Assembly: GCF_940143175.1 (NCBI RefSeq)
Contig: NZ_OW659496.1
Span: 1,426,001-1,490,000, forward strand
Source: Erysipelothrix amsterdamensis
GTDB taxonomy: Bacteria > Bacillota_I > Bacilli_A > Erysipelotrichales > Erysipelotrichaceae
DNA length: 64,000 nt
Direction of reading: 5' to 3'
Part shown: piece by piece, positions 35,234 through 44,421 of the stretch
Position numbering within the stretch: the first letter of the stretch is position 1
Layout: every line of letters starts with the position of its first letter
The notes under the pieces: generated by a model
Database searches by the model: none
The model's input: only the letters and a program-made list of their open reading frames with translations
Told to the model about the DNA's origin: nothing
Position numbers and translations under genes: made by a program

Positions 35234-35246
35234 ATTGTTTTCTCCC

Positions 35247-36044
35247 TTAGAATAGTGTTTTTATTTTGAGTAAGTCGGGTCCAAATTCTTTCTTCGCTTC
35301 TTCATCTAACGCATCAATTAATCTTAAGCAGTATGCATCATGACGTACATTCTCTTTGGCTAAAAACACCATGCTGGGTGCTTTTGTCCACAAGACCTCT
35401 ACATTTTGTGGCTCAATATGACCAAAGATTAAAGCCTCATCATCCACAACAAGATTAATCCAACGACATCCACGGTTTTCCGCTAACATCGCTTCCTCAA
35501 AACCATGAGCGTAAACGTGTTTTAAATCCACATCGTAGTTCTTATCCTTGCTGTAAAGAATCACGACAAGATTTCCAGATCGCGCCTCAAACTGCTTAAG
35601 TTCATCATAAATGAGCGGTAAATCTTCTTCCCAAACTTGTAAAAGAACGGTTGATTTCGCATCACTAATCAAACGACGACAGCGGTTAAAGACGTTCTCA
35701 TAACCCTTTAAACTCCATAACTCCGTTGATTCAATTTTATGACTAAAGCGTTGTAATTCATCCGAAACATCACCAAGACGATCATTCATTTGATATTTAA
35801 AGTTATCAATGACCTCTTGTATATCCACAGCACTATAATGCACAGGATCTGTTTGTTTAGAAACCAATACAGCACCCTTATCTCTAAGGCTCTCGAGTAT
35901 GTTATACACCTTAGATCGGGCTACTCCTGATAATTTACTGGCTTCATATCCCGTCATCGGATTGTTCTGTAAAAGCGTTAAATAAACTTTTGACTCTGAT
36001 TCTGAAAAGTTTAAACTCTTCAATAATGAAACAGCTTTTTCCAT
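35247..36044 (-). CDS. TrmB-family transcriptional regulator
   Basis: A 265-residue regulator. The N-terminal winged helix (about 5-75, with SESESKVYLTLLQNNPMTGYEASKLSGVARSKVYNILESL) is the TrmB motif, followed by a coiled coil and a phospholipase-D-like sensing domain (about 115-260). It lies 14 bases upstream of the permease gene in the same direction and most likely controls this unit. ATG 36044 follows GAGGTGAT; the frame extends 19 residues further without a site. Confidence 0.9.
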   Translation of the reverse strand: MEKAVSLLKSLNFSESESKVYLTLLQNNPMTGYEASKLSGVARSKVYNILESLRDKGAVLVSKQTDPVHYSAVDIQEVIDNFKYQMNDRLGDVSDELQRFSHKIESTELWSLKGYENVFNRCRRLISDAKSTVLLQVWEEDLPLIYDELKQFEARSGNLVVILYSKDKNYDVDLKHVYAHGFEEAMLAENRGCRWINLVVDDEALIFGHIEPQNVEVLWTKAPSMVFLAKENVRHDAYCLRLIDALDEEAKKEFGPDLLKIKTLF

Positions 36045-36240
36045 TTGAATCACCTCATTTTTGTAGTAGCTACTTACAGGTACTATTATAAACATCTTCA
36101 TGAAGTGATGACGACTGTTTCAACACTCAAATACGATAAAATTTATAAATATCTGAATAAAACACTCAAAATACACGTTACTTTGTGAAATTCATAGCAA
36201 GGTTCTACAATAAACTTCATAGTTTCTTCACGGACATGCA

Positions 36241-36265
36241 TAAAAAAAACTGGTTTCCCAGTTTA
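36241..36265 (-). terminator. Terminator of the small membrane protein gene
   Basis: On the minus strand AAACTGG, loop GAAA, CCAGTTT, followed by a run of eight Ts. Confidence 0.9.
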
Positions 36266-36283
36266 TAAATCGTATTCAAATGA

Positions 36284-36538
36284 TTATTTTCGACGTTTCC
36301 CAAGATATTTAAGCACAAGCGATACCAAGACACACGCCATCGCAATGTATAGATACCATTGTTGTTTCGTGAAAACCCCAATAAAGACAAAGATTAACGA
36401 AGCAATACTTAAAGCGAGGGATGCAATTTCCGTTTTCTCATTCGCTTGTTCTTCTTTCACAGCAGCTTGTTTTAACTGTTTTTTACTTACATGTTCCCCA
36501 GGAACACGGTTTTTCTTTTCACGTGATTTACGACCCAT
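36284..36538 (-). CDS. Small basic membrane protein
   Basis: An 84-residue protein with a strongly basic N-terminal third (MGRKSREKKNRVPGEHVSKKQLKQ) and two hydrophobic segments (about 38-58 and 61-79), ending KRRK. No family recognised. AGGAGGACAT precedes the ATG, and the gene has its own terminator. Membrane location is clear; function is not. Confidence 0.7.
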   Translation of the reverse strand: MGRKSREKKNRVPGEHVSKKQLKQAAVKEEQANEKTEIASLALSIASLIFVFIGVFTKQQWYLYIAMACVLVSLVLKYLGKRRK

Positions 36539-36649
36539 GATATGTCCTCCTCATTTAAAGTTACCCATCACATCATATTTACTTGATGATGCATACACTA
36601 CATTTTAAACACTAAACGACTTTATTTCAATTCATCATGACATAAGAAA

Positions 36650-36671
36650 AACTACACTGGGTGTAGTTTAA
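36650..36671 (-). terminator. Terminator overlapping the pyrophosphatase-like gene end
   Basis: On the minus strand AAACTACAC and GTGTAGTTT form the stem, followed by TTC. The stop codon lies in the 5' arm. Confidence 0.75.
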
Positions 36672-37042
36672 TCAGTCATTGCCCATTCCGGTAACACATT
36701 CCCACGGCGAACTAAAATTCCTTTTTGATAATCCGTTTGGTTAATAAAACGAATGGTCTCAAGTTCTTCCGCTTCGGTACAACCCCATAATAATTTCACT
36801 TCTAAATCTCTCTTTAAAATATCAGCGACAATCATCACAGCATCTGCACTTGAACGTTTTAAACTTCCCTTAAATACCTTGATTTGATCTGTATCTTCAA
36901 GATACCCATAGTCAACAGGATACACCATATTCATATACTTAGGATGGTGAGACCCTTTGACTTGAGAAATTACTACATTTGTTGATAATACGAGTGAATC
37001 GATTTTCTGCCAAAAATAACCATTGTTTAATAATTCCTGCAT
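36668..37042 (-). CDS. Inorganic-pyrophosphatase-like protein
   Basis: About 124 residues related to the family I pyrophosphatase barrel: GSHHPKYMNMVYPVDYGYLED is the typical start segment, followed by DAVMIVADILKRDLEVKLLWGCTEAE. The family is about 175 residues and the set of metal-binding aspartates is incomplete, so pyrophosphatase activity is uncertain. Small proteins like this are common in Firmicutes. Start ATG 37042 has AAGG 9 bases upstream; two closer ATGs exist. Confidence 0.7.
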   Translation of the reverse strand: MQELLNNGYFWQKIDSLVLSTNVVISQVKGSHHPKYMNMVYPVDYGYLEDTDQIKVFKGSLKRSSADAVMIVADILKRDLEVKLLWGCTEAEELETIRFINQTDYQKGILVRRGNVLPEWAMTD

Positions 37043-37193
37043 GTACATCATCCTTATCTCTCTACTGGTGATATTATAACCTTTGTTTCATAAAATGTAA
37101 ATATATGATATTTTTCATGAAAAATGTTTACAATTAATCACCCTTTATGCAAACCGTGATTACAATTCCTGCTTCGCCTTGGCGCCTTAACTC

Positions 37194-37223
37194 CAAAAAA
37201 ACCACAAATCTTACGATTTATGG
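37194..37223 (-). terminator. Terminator of the metal efflux operon
   Basis: On the minus strand ACCATAAATC and GATTTGTGGT form a stem with one mismatch followed by seven Ts. Confidence 0.88.
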
Positions 37224-37231
37224 TTCTAATT

Positions 37232-39325
37232 TTAAGAGCGTTTGATTCGCATAATTCGCACGGCATTAAGAACTGCAAGAATGCTTACACCAACATCCGC
37301 AATGACGGCCATCCACATTTTCGCTAGTCCTAAACTCCCCAATACAAGCACAAGAATCTTAATAACCATAATCAAGATAATGTTCATGTATGTAATGCGT
37401 TGCGTTTTCTTTGCAATGTCAATGGTCTCAAGAATTTGATGCGGGTTGTCATTAACTAATACAACATCAGAATATTCAATTGCGAGATCGTTTCCGACTG
37501 CACCCATCGAGAATCCAACATCACTCAGTCCTAATACCGCAGCATCGTTCATACCATCCCCGGCATAAGCCAGGGTTGCATTGCGTTCTGCTTTGATTTT
37601 TGAAAATTGTGACACTTTATCTTCAGGAAGTAATTCTCCATAGGCATCATCAATTCCCATATCCTTCGCAACCCGATCCACAACACTTTGACGGTCACCA
37701 CTTAACATGACACTGAAAATATGACGTTTATGTAAATCTTGGATTAATTGTTTACTGTCTTCACGCAGTGTATCATCCAATTCAATACCACCAATTAGGA
37801 CATCATTTAAAACCACAAGGACCGAAGTCATGTCACTTTCATAACTGCTTACATCATAGCCTTCTTCTTTGACGTTTTTAAGCGATCCTACAAAAACAGA
37901 TTCACCATCCCAAAGTCCACGAATTCCTTTACCAAAGACTTCTTTAACTTCAGAAACACGTTCTAAGTTTACAGGTTTGTTGTAGGCACTCACAATCGCT
38001 TTCCCAATCGGGTGATTTGAATACGATTCTAAATGAGCAGCAATTTCTAAAACATCATCACGACCTGAAACATGTGTCACGACGAGTTCCCCTTTGGTAA
38101 GCGTTCCCGTTTTATCAAAGACAACACCATCGACGGCTGCGAGCGCTTCAATCGATTCGCCACCTTTAATTAAAATACCCGATTTACTTGCGCGACCAAT
38201 CCCTGCAAAATAACCAAGCGGAATGGACAGAACTAGAGCACAAGGACAACTGATTACCAAGAAGACGAGACCACGATAAATGCCATCATAAGCCACACCT
38301 GTTGTGATTCCGACATATAGCATGATAACAAGCGCGAGTACAAATACGATTGGTGTATAAATACGTGAGAATTTCGTCATAAAGATTTCTGTTTTCGCTT
38401 TATTATCTGAAGATGCTTCAATCAATGTTAACATCTTCGAGATTGTGGAATTTGAGTATTCTTTCGTCACTTCCACCTCGATTGGCGATGAAAGGTTTAT
38501 GGATCCGGAAAGAATGGTATCCCCTTCAAAAATATTTTCAGGCATCGACTCACCTGTTAGTGATGACATATCGAATGTTGTATTCCCTGAAACTACAAGA
38601 CCATCCAAAGGAACTTGATCGGAAGGATTAATACGAATGCGATCACCAACCTGAATCACTTCACAGGCTACAATCTCCTCAACGCCATCCACAAGTTTAC
38701 GTGCAAACTGCGGGCGTTTATTCAGTAAGGCTTTAATCGAAGCACGGGAATCATCGACAGCTTTATGTTGGAAATACTCACCAACACTATAGAAGACCAT
38801 AACACCTAATGCCTCACCGTATTCACCAATTGCAAGTGCTCCGAGTGTCGCTACCGACATCAAAACGTTTTCATCAAAAAATTGTTTTCGTGATAAACCA
38901 CTGACAAATGCTTTGAGTACTGGCCATCCAACTACAAAATATACCGCAATCGTGACTCCATTTAGCCATGGCGCCTCGACAAATAATCGTAGGGCAATGA
39001 TAAACCCACCCAGCCAAATAAAGGGTGACATCCCTGCATCATCGTGATCATGACCTTCATGGTCATCTTTAGAATGGTCTTGAAGACCACCTTCTAAGGC
39101 TACACCGATGTTTTCAATACTCTGGATGGAATTGGTTACATTCTTTACAAATTCATCATCCACATCAATACCTTCTTTGATTTTGATTTTTGCTTTTCCC
39201 AAAACTACATCAACACGTGCATCTTCAATATAATCTTGCTTTTGAAGTTCACGTTCAATTTTACCGGCACAATCGGCACAATGTAATCCATCCAACTCAA
39301 ATTTAACTTCTTTAATTGTTTTCAT
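37232..39325 (-). CDS. Cadmium/zinc P-type ATPase
   Basis: A 697-residue P1B-type ATPase that exports Zn2+, Cd2+ or Pb2+. The N-terminal HMA domain has GLHCADCAGKIE; a His/Asp-rich linker (about 83-98) is typical of zinc/cadmium pumps. Further motifs are SSLTGESMP, the ion site SCPCAL, DKTGTLT and GDGMNDAAVL. It is in an operon 3 bases downstream of an ArsR-type regulator. AAAGGAG precedes the ATG. It differs from the island ATPase at 19 kb, which lacks the HMA domain and has CPG. Confidence 0.94.
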   Translation of the reverse strand: MKTIKEVKFELDGLHCADCAGKIERELQKQDYIEDARVDVVLGKAKIKIKEGIDVDDEFVKNVTNSIQSIENIGVALEGGLQDHSKDDHEGHDHDDAGMSPFIWLGGFIIALRLFVEAPWLNGVTIAVYFVVGWPVLKAFVSGLSRKQFFDENVLMSVATLGALAIGEYGEALGVMVFYSVGEYFQHKAVDDSRASIKALLNKRPQFARKLVDGVEEIVACEVIQVGDRIRINPSDQVPLDGLVVSGNTTFDMSSLTGESMPENIFEGDTILSGSINLSSPIEVEVTKEYSNSTISKMLTLIEASSDNKAKTEIFMTKFSRIYTPIVFVLALVIMLYVGITTGVAYDGIYRGLVFLVISCPCALVLSIPLGYFAGIGRASKSGILIKGGESIEALAAVDGVVFDKTGTLTKGELVVTHVSGRDDVLEIAAHLESYSNHPIGKAIVSAYNKPVNLERVSEVKEVFGKGIRGLWDGESVFVGSLKNVKEEGYDVSSYESDMTSVLVVLNDVLIGGIELDDTLREDSKQLIQDLHKRHIFSVMLSGDRQSVVDRVAKDMGIDDAYGELLPEDKVSQFSKIKAERNATLAYAGDGMNDAAVLGLSDVGFSMGAVGNDLAIEYSDVVLVNDNPHQILETIDIAKKTQRITYMNIILIMVIKILVLVLGSLGLAKMWMAVIADVGVSILAVLNAVRIMRIKRS

Positions 39326-39328
39326 CGT

Positions 39329-39664
39329 TTACTCCTTTACGTGATCAAGTGCTTGACTAAAGATTTGCATTACGTGACTGTCTGCTAATTGATAGTAAGC
39401 ATTTTTCCCAACTTTTGAACTTCTCACAAGATTCATCTTTCGAAGTGATGCCAACTGATGTGAGACCGCAGATTGCGTCATACCGAGAATTTCCGCTAAA
39501 TCATCAACACAAACCGTTTGATGTGACAAGATCGTAAAGATTCTTAAACGGGTTGGATCCGCAAACATTTTAAACAACATCGACAAATCAGTATATTCAT
39601 CTTCGGCTAAAAGTGTTTCTTGGAGTGTTTTTATTTCATCATGTTCTAATTCTTTTTGATTCAT
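39329..39664 (-). CDS. ArsR/SmtB-family metal-sensing repressor
   Basis: A 111-residue winged-helix repressor. The motif TVCVDDLAEILGMTQSAVSHQLASLRKMNLVRSSKVGKNAYY carries the ELCV-type start (here VCVDD) and the recognition helix. The C-terminal helix has D and H residues (DSHVMQIFSQALDHVKE) matching the alpha-5 zinc-sensing site of CzrA/SmtB. It should release DNA when zinc or cadmium binds and derepress the adjoining ATPase gene. ATG 39664 has AAAGGA at the right distance. Confidence 0.92.
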   Translation of the reverse strand: MNQKELEHDEIKTLQETLLAEDEYTDLSMLFKMFADPTRLRIFTILSHQTVCVDDLAEILGMTQSAVSHQLASLRKMNLVRSSKVGKNAYYQLADSHVMQIFSQALDHVKE

Positions 39665-39680
39665 AATCCGGGTTCCTTTC

Positions 39681-39713
39681 ATATGAGTAGTTGTTCATGT
39701 ATTCATATTATAC
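39681..39713 (-). promoter_or_regulatory. Promoter and probable ArsR operator
   Basis: TATGA and TCATA half sites about 16 bases apart with TTGTTCATG between resemble SmtB/CzrA operators. TATAAT on the minus strand overlaps the upstream end. Confidence 0.55.
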
Positions 39714-39748
39714 GTTGCTTTAAAGAAAACCACAAGCCCAAAACGTCA

Positions 39749-39787
39749 AAAAGTGGCGATGCCATTCGTTCGCATCACCACTTATTT
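39749..39787 (-). terminator. Terminator of the membrane Mrr-like gene
   Basis: On the minus strand AAGTGGTGATGCG and its near complement GCATCGCCACTT form a long stem, followed by TTTT. Confidence 0.85.
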
Positions 39788-41602
39788 TTATACTGTTTCT
39801 AAATCTCCTAAACGCTTAATGATATCCAAATCATGAATGCGTTTTTTTCGTGTAGCATAGTGCTTGATGATTCCTAAATCGTTACCATTTAGTAATTGAA
39901 TCTTATTGGATTCTGCCAGCTTGCGCGCTTCCTCTGTGTAATTCGCATTTGAAAGAATAACATGAGCATCTGCCTGTTCATAGTAAGGAGATGACAGACC
40001 TTTAATTACGGATTGCTGATCAACCCGTGACTTCATGTATAGAATGCGAACATAGTAGGTAAACCCATCAGCACGATAAAGAACCATCTCCGATGGATTC
40101 ACTTCGTGTTCACGTCCCAACACTGTATAACAAAACTTACTGAGTAAATCTTTGGTATACTGGTAAAACTGTAAATCCGTTTTGATATGAGCACAAGCGA
40201 GATCTAAAGATTGATCCCGTTCTTTTTCTTCCTCAAAAGCTTGAAACGTATCCACATATTTTGATTGATAATCTCTAAAGTATGCCTCATAGTTTTCAAG
40301 TTGTCTCAAAATCCAAATAATATCTTTGGATTTAGTCATTGAAATTTTTGATCCACGTCGGATGCATGCATGCACAATTGGACGTGTAATACTCTCATGG
40401 GCACATTCTGGGTTCTTCGCATAATATTCCAACCAATTACAGATATTATCATGAAGACTCTTCTCGGAATCCACAACCACATCATTAAAAATCGAACGGC
40501 CATCTTGATCATATTTACTATGATAGAAATCATTCACAAGATATCGGTATTCAAATTGCACACGAATACCCGGTAACGGATCGACGGCATACACATCATT
40601 TGTTTCATGATAGACACCGACAACAGAATCCGTTTTATAACACGCTTCTGAGAGAATTTTATATAAAGGATGACGCGCATCCAAATTCATCGCAATGCGT
40701 TCAAAGAATAAAAGTTTTGAAATCGCAATAGCACTCGCAATTGTTACGAAAACTGTATTTACACGTGTTGTACGAAAAAAATCAGGCGTTCCTTCCGGTA
40801 ATTCAATTGATTCATTTAAGAGATAATCACTGAGACGATGAATCTCTAAGAAACGATTATCAAACATGCTTTTCGGACCGTTAAAATTATAGCGATCATT
40901 TTCAATTTCTTTGTTTAAACGATTCCAATCTGATGGATCTAAAATCCACTGAGTTAACGTTATTAAATAACGCACATCGATACCCTTTAAAAAGTTCTCA
41001 TAGGTATCAAAGTTAAGACTGTGTCCAAATACATTTTGAACGCATGTATCAATACGGATTGGTTTCACAAGCTTGGCTTGATTTTCAACACGTCGTTGGA
41101 TATCTAGAATTTTAGATATCTGACACATCGTTTGATAGGACTGTAGTTCTAGGGCATTACGAAATGCTTGTTCTTCAGTAAAATGTGTTTGTTGTTTCAC
41201 AGGTCGTTTGGGACGAACACATTTCCCAGGCCATCGCCACCAATTTAAAATCCCTAGACCAATACTCCAAACAATAATAAGCCCCATATAAATGTAATAT
41301 AAATCAAAAACACGTAAAACAGGATACGATAAAATCCACATTATGACCGATAAGGACGCTAATGCGAGTAACATTTGTCCTGGGATACACATACAAATCT
41401 CATACTTCTGACCAAGTTTTGTTAATTCACCACTAATCATAAACCCAAGAATCATCAACATCAGTCCCAAGCCATGCATTTGAATGGATATCTCCAGTTT
41501 TCCTGGTGCGAGGAAATAAAAACATGCACCTAAAGCAAGAATTGCTCCAGCTAAAAACACAATAAAGCCAAGAAGCATCTGAAACCTCTTAAAAATCTTC
41601 AT
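39788..41602 (-). CDS. Membrane protein with C-terminal Mrr-like nuclease fold
   Basis: A 604-residue protein. Four hydrophobic segments occur at about 9-33, 40-60, 75-95 and 100-122. A long middle region (about 140-470) is without recognised domains. The C-terminal 100 residues resemble a restriction-endonuclease (Mrr) fold: YYEQADAHVILSNANYTEEARKLAESNKIQLLNGNDL matches the end of that domain. The catalytic E/Q-x-K is not clear (YYVRILYMKSR), so it may be inactive. ATG 41602 follows GAGGGG. It is not obviously part of a restriction locus. Confidence 0.65.
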   Translation of the reverse strand: MKIFKRFQMLLGFIVFLAGAILALGACFYFLAPGKLEISIQMHGLGLMLMILGFMISGELTKLGQKYEICMCIPGQMLLALASLSVIMWILSYPVLRVFDLYYIYMGLIIVWSIGLGILNWWRWPGKCVRPKRPVKQQTHFTEEQAFRNALELQSYQTMCQISKILDIQRRVENQAKLVKPIRIDTCVQNVFGHSLNFDTYENFLKGIDVRYLITLTQWILDPSDWNRLNKEIENDRYNFNGPKSMFDNRFLEIHRLSDYLLNESIELPEGTPDFFRTTRVNTVFVTIASAIAISKLLFFERIAMNLDARHPLYKILSEACYKTDSVVGVYHETNDVYAVDPLPGIRVQFEYRYLVNDFYHSKYDQDGRSIFNDVVVDSEKSLHDNICNWLEYYAKNPECAHESITRPIVHACIRRGSKISMTKSKDIIWILRQLENYEAYFRDYQSKYVDTFQAFEEEKERDQSLDLACAHIKTDLQFYQYTKDLLSKFCYTVLGREHEVNPSEMVLYRADGFTYYVRILYMKSRVDQQSVIKGLSSPYYEQADAHVILSNANYTEEARKLAESNKIQLLNGNDLGIIKHYATRKKRIHDLDIIKRLGDLETV

Positions 41603-41659
41603 AGAATTCCCCTCTTCGTCCTTTATAATAACAGTTTTAAACGCTTTGAACATAGAAAA

Positions 41660-41681
41660 AACAAGCAAAAATGCTTGTTTC
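41660..41681 (-). terminator. Terminator after the HAD phosphatase gene
   Basis: AAACAAGCA, short loop, TGCTTGTTT on the minus strand, followed by a T-rich run. Confidence 0.85.
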
Positions 41682-41682
41682 G

Positions 41683-42450
41683 TTATTTTTTATCTAAAAG
41701 TGAGCCAATCGCATCCCCAACACTTGGGAAATCCGCAATTCCCATCGCTTTAACCGAAGGTTCACCTTCAGAAACCACAAAGCCACAGAACGCTTTAATC
41801 ATCGGAATATCATTATAACTATCACCCATTGTATAAATAGGACCGTCGAAGTGGTAGTAATCTATTATTTTCTGTAAGCCCGTTGCTTTTGAAATCCCAC
41901 GCATTCCAATATCGACAGCACTCACATTTTGATATGCAACAACACCAAAATCACAATACTTATTATTTATATAATTCGTAAGCCCTAATGCTCTATCTTG
42001 TGATGGAGTCACAACATACAACGCTTGAACACCGCCGTCATTTTTTAAATCTGATAAATCGGTGAGTGGAATATTAGGGGTCACAGGTTGAATCGATGCA
42101 TCCATAACCACACGACTTAAGCGATACCCATCATTAACACCATAAAACGAAACACCAAAGGCTTCCAGATCTGCGATCATCGTATCCACCACATTTTGAT
42201 TTAGATCACTGATAAATAATTCCTGATAATCATGACTTAAGACAACACCACCATTAATTCCAACAATAAAATCAACAGGTATCCCAAATTTATCAATTTC
42301 CGCACAGATTGAATGAATTGTACGACCCGTCACAATCCCAAACTTATGCCCTAATGCTTGAAATGCCTTAATCGCTTCAAGATCTTTCGGGCTGACTTCT
42401 GAATTTCGAAAAAGAGTTCCGTCATAATCACTGGCAAACACTTGAATCAT
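41683..42450 (-). CDS. Cof-type HAD phosphatase
   Basis: A 255-residue HAD-IIB phosphatase: motif I ASDYDGTLF, motif II VTGRTIHS, motif III lysine in ISKATGLQ, motif IV TMGDSYNDIPMIKA. Cytoplasmic, acting on an unknown phosphoester. It overlaps the upstream flavoprotein gene by 4 bases (ATGA), so they share a transcript and may share a pathway. It is separate from the HAD gene at 31.4 kb. Confidence 0.9.
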   Translation of the reverse strand: MIQVFASDYDGTLFRNSEVSPKDLEAIKAFQALGHKFGIVTGRTIHSICAEIDKFGIPVDFIVGINGGVVLSHDYQELFISDLNQNVVDTMIADLEAFGVSFYGVNDGYRLSRVVMDASIQPVTPNIPLTDLSDLKNDGGVQALYVVTPSQDRALGLTNYINNKYCDFGVVAYQNVSAVDIGMRGISKATGLQKIIDYYHFDGPIYTMGDSYNDIPMIKAFCGFVVSEGEPSVKAMGIADFPSVGDAIGSLLDKK

Positions 42451-43325
42451 GCTTTAAGACCACGCTTGATACCGCGAATATAACTAATCATATTCATTCC
42501 CGCTATACATCCATCTCCAACTGCCTTCGCAATTTGTTGGACACCAAAGGTACAATCCCCAGCTGCATACAATCCCGGCATATTTGTTTCCATATTCTCA
42601 TTCACAAGAATACGACCGTTCTCTACACCCAAGCCTAATTTATTCGCTAGATCCGTTGTCGTTGCAGATCCAATCGCAACAAAAATACCATCCAGATCAA
42701 TAATACCTGATTCCATTTCTACGCCAGAAACCTTCTCCTCACCGACAACAGTTTTTACTTTTTCTTCAAGGATGATACAGCGTTCGTCAAAAGTTCCGGT
42801 CACTGGTTCACCATTTGTAAGCACGTATACTTTCGATGCAATCTCAACAAGTTCCGCTGCCTCATGGGCTGCATACTCTGCACTCCCAACCACCGCAACG
42901 GTTTTACCACGATAGAAAAATGCATCACAAACTGCACAATAAGAAACTCCGCGTCCATTATAATTTCGAATTTTACGAATTCTCGGAATGTTTCGATGTG
43001 ATCCGGTCGCAAGCAAAACACTGATGGCTTTATACGTCTCATTAATTGTCTCAACACAATATCCTTCCCCATCAAAACTAATGGATAACACTTCATCCGT
43101 TACCACATCAATTCCCAGTTCAATGGCTTGATTAATCCCCCGTTCAACCAATTCGACACCACCAATTGATGTGAAACCATAGAAGTTATCAACATCACGA
43201 GCCGTTTCACTAGCACCCAAATCTTTTCCTATTACAGTTGTGTCCACATTCCCACGTTTAAGATACACGGCAGCTTGTATCCCTGCTGGTCCCTTACCAA
43301 TTATTAATGCATCGGTTTCTTTCAT
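42447..43325 (-). CDS. Thioredoxin-reductase-like flavoprotein
   Basis: A 292-residue FAD/NAD(P)-dependent oxidoreductase. It has the FAD site IIGKGPAGIQAAVYL (about 8-22), ATGSHRN, the redox pair CAVC (in VSYCAVCDAFFYRG, about 129-142), the NADPH site VAVVGSAEYAAHEAA, and the second FAD site GLYAAGDCTFGVQQIAKAVGDG. The usual thioredoxin reductase has CATC and about 310 residues, so this is a close relative with possibly another partner. ATG 43325 follows GAAGGAG. First gene in a unit with a HAD phosphatase. Confidence 0.85.
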   Translation of the reverse strand: MKETDALIIGKGPAGIQAAVYLKRGNVDTTVIGKDLGASETARDVDNFYGFTSIGGVELVERGINQAIELGIDVVTDEVLSISFDGEGYCVETINETYKAISVLLATGSHRNIPRIRKIRNYNGRGVSYCAVCDAFFYRGKTVAVVGSAEYAAHEAAELVEIASKVYVLTNGEPVTGTFDERCIILEEKVKTVVGEEKVSGVEMESGIIDLDGIFVAIGSATTTDLANKLGLGVENGRILVNENMETNMPGLYAAGDCTFGVQQIAKAVGDGCIAGMNMISYIRGIKRGLKA

Positions 43326-43411
43326 AGATATCTCCTTCAAACTCTTTCAATTATATGATATATAATTTTCGCATTCAAGTTTGATGTTTTTAAAAAAAGT
43401 GAAAGTTTTTA

Positions 43412-43439
43412 TTGAAATTAAAAATCATAGCGTTATAAT
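43412..43439 (+). promoter_or_regulatory. Promoter of the tRNA-Lys gene
   Basis: TTGAAA (43412-43417), 16 bases, TATAAT (43434-43439), ending 12 bases before the tRNA. Confidence 0.75.
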
Positions 43440-43451
43440 ATAAAGGCAAAC

Positions 43452-43527
43452 GCTCCGTTAGCTCAGTCGGTAGAGCAACTGACTCTTAATCAGTGGGTCC
43501 ACGGTTCGAGCCCGTGACGGAGCACCA
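43452..43527 (+). tRNA. tRNA-Lys (anticodon CTT)
   Basis: A complete cloverleaf: acceptor GCTCCGT pairs with ACGGAGC, the D arm is GCTCAGTCGGTAGAGC, the anticodon loop CTCTTAA gives CTT at 43485-43487 (reads AAG), and the T arm contains GGTTCGAGCCC-type pairing. CCA is encoded. A single-gene unit. Confidence 0.97.
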
Positions 43528-43540
43528 TTGAGTTTATTAC

Positions 43541-43562
43541 ACCACTTTCGAGTGGTTTTTTT
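43541..43562 (+). terminator. Terminator of tRNA-Lys
   Basis: ACCACT, loop TTCG, AGTGGT, then seven Ts. Confidence 0.9.
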
Positions 43563-43576
43563 ATGCTTATATACAA

Positions 43577-43611
43577 AAAAAGTTAGCGTTCCCTTGGAAA
43601 CGGCTAACTGT
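43577..43611 (-). terminator. Terminator of the S51 peptidase gene
   Basis: On the minus strand AGTTAGC and GCTAACT form the stem with an internal second pairing, followed by a T run. Confidence 0.82.
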
Positions 43612-43614
43612 TTT

Positions 43615-44340
43615 CTAGATATTTATTTCGATTTCAAGGACATCATCTTCGTGAAGTTCATGCTTTTGAATTAATCCTTCGACATGTGTAAATACATACG
43701 CTTTACAATGATTATGTTCTTTAAAAATATGCGCTTTTGAACCTTCATAAATCATTGCAACTCCATTTTCCAAAGCAATCCCTGGCATTGTCGGATAAGC
43801 TTTATAAAACTCATCAAAGGTATCACGCCCCGCTTCATTATAATGGGGTACATGCACTGCTTGAATAAAGCCAAGACAGGAGGTCATGATAAACTTCCAA
43901 TCCTCTTGATTATGAAACGATTCGGAATCACTATGACTGTACTGATACCAACAGTTTGATCCTGCACTTAATCCCGCAAGAATAATACCGCGATGATAAG
44001 CATCTTTTAAGACATGATCAATACCACGTTGACGCCACAACTTAACCATCATGCGTGTATCGCCACCACCAACATAAATCAAATCAGTATTTAATAATTT
44101 ATACTGAATCACAGCTTGCGATGGAGACTCCGAGACAAGTTTTAAAACATCCACAACACAACCTAGTGCTTCAAATCGTTGTGTAAGCGACTCAATATAT
44201 TCAACACCATCAGAGCTTGCCGTCGGCAACACAAGTACACGCGGATGCTCCTTGTGTGTCATTGCTACTAATTCTTTTTCAATTGCGGGTGCACTCCCAA
44301 ATACATCGGTGCCCCCACCGATTGTTACGATTGTTCCCAT
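43615..44340 (-). CDS. Peptidase S51-family protein (dipeptidase E-like)
   Basis: A 241-residue protein of the S51/class I amidotransferase-like fold. The nucleophile serine is in LAGLSAGSNCWY (about 128-139); the histidine partner is probably in VHVPHYNEAG. The segment YVGGGDTRMM precedes. The family includes alpha-aspartyl dipeptidases and cyanophycinase-like enzymes; cytoplasmic. The substrate may be an Asp-dipeptide. ATG 44340 has GAGGTGAT; the frame is open 17 residues further without a site. Confidence 0.87.
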   Translation of the reverse strand: MGTIVTIGGGTDVFGSAPAIEKELVAMTHKEHPRVLVLPTASSDGVEYIESLTQRFEALGCVVDVLKLVSESPSQAVIQYKLLNTDLIYVGGGDTRMMVKLWRQRGIDHVLKDAYHRGIILAGLSAGSNCWYQYSHSDSESFHNQEDWKFIMTSCLGFIQAVHVPHYNEAGRDTFDEFYKAYPTMPGIALENGVAMIYEGSKAHIFKEHNHCKAYVFTHVEGLIQKHELHEDDVLEIEINI

Positions 44341-44421
44341 AAAATCACCTCTTTGATATATGAGATTAACACAAGATTGCTTAAAACACAAGAAATTTAA
44401 AACACCACTAAACCCAAAACG

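Noticed and set aside
37232-39325. Copper-type assignment for the ATPase
   Set aside because: The His/Asp-rich linker, single HMA and the adjoining SmtB-like repressor favour zinc/cadmium.
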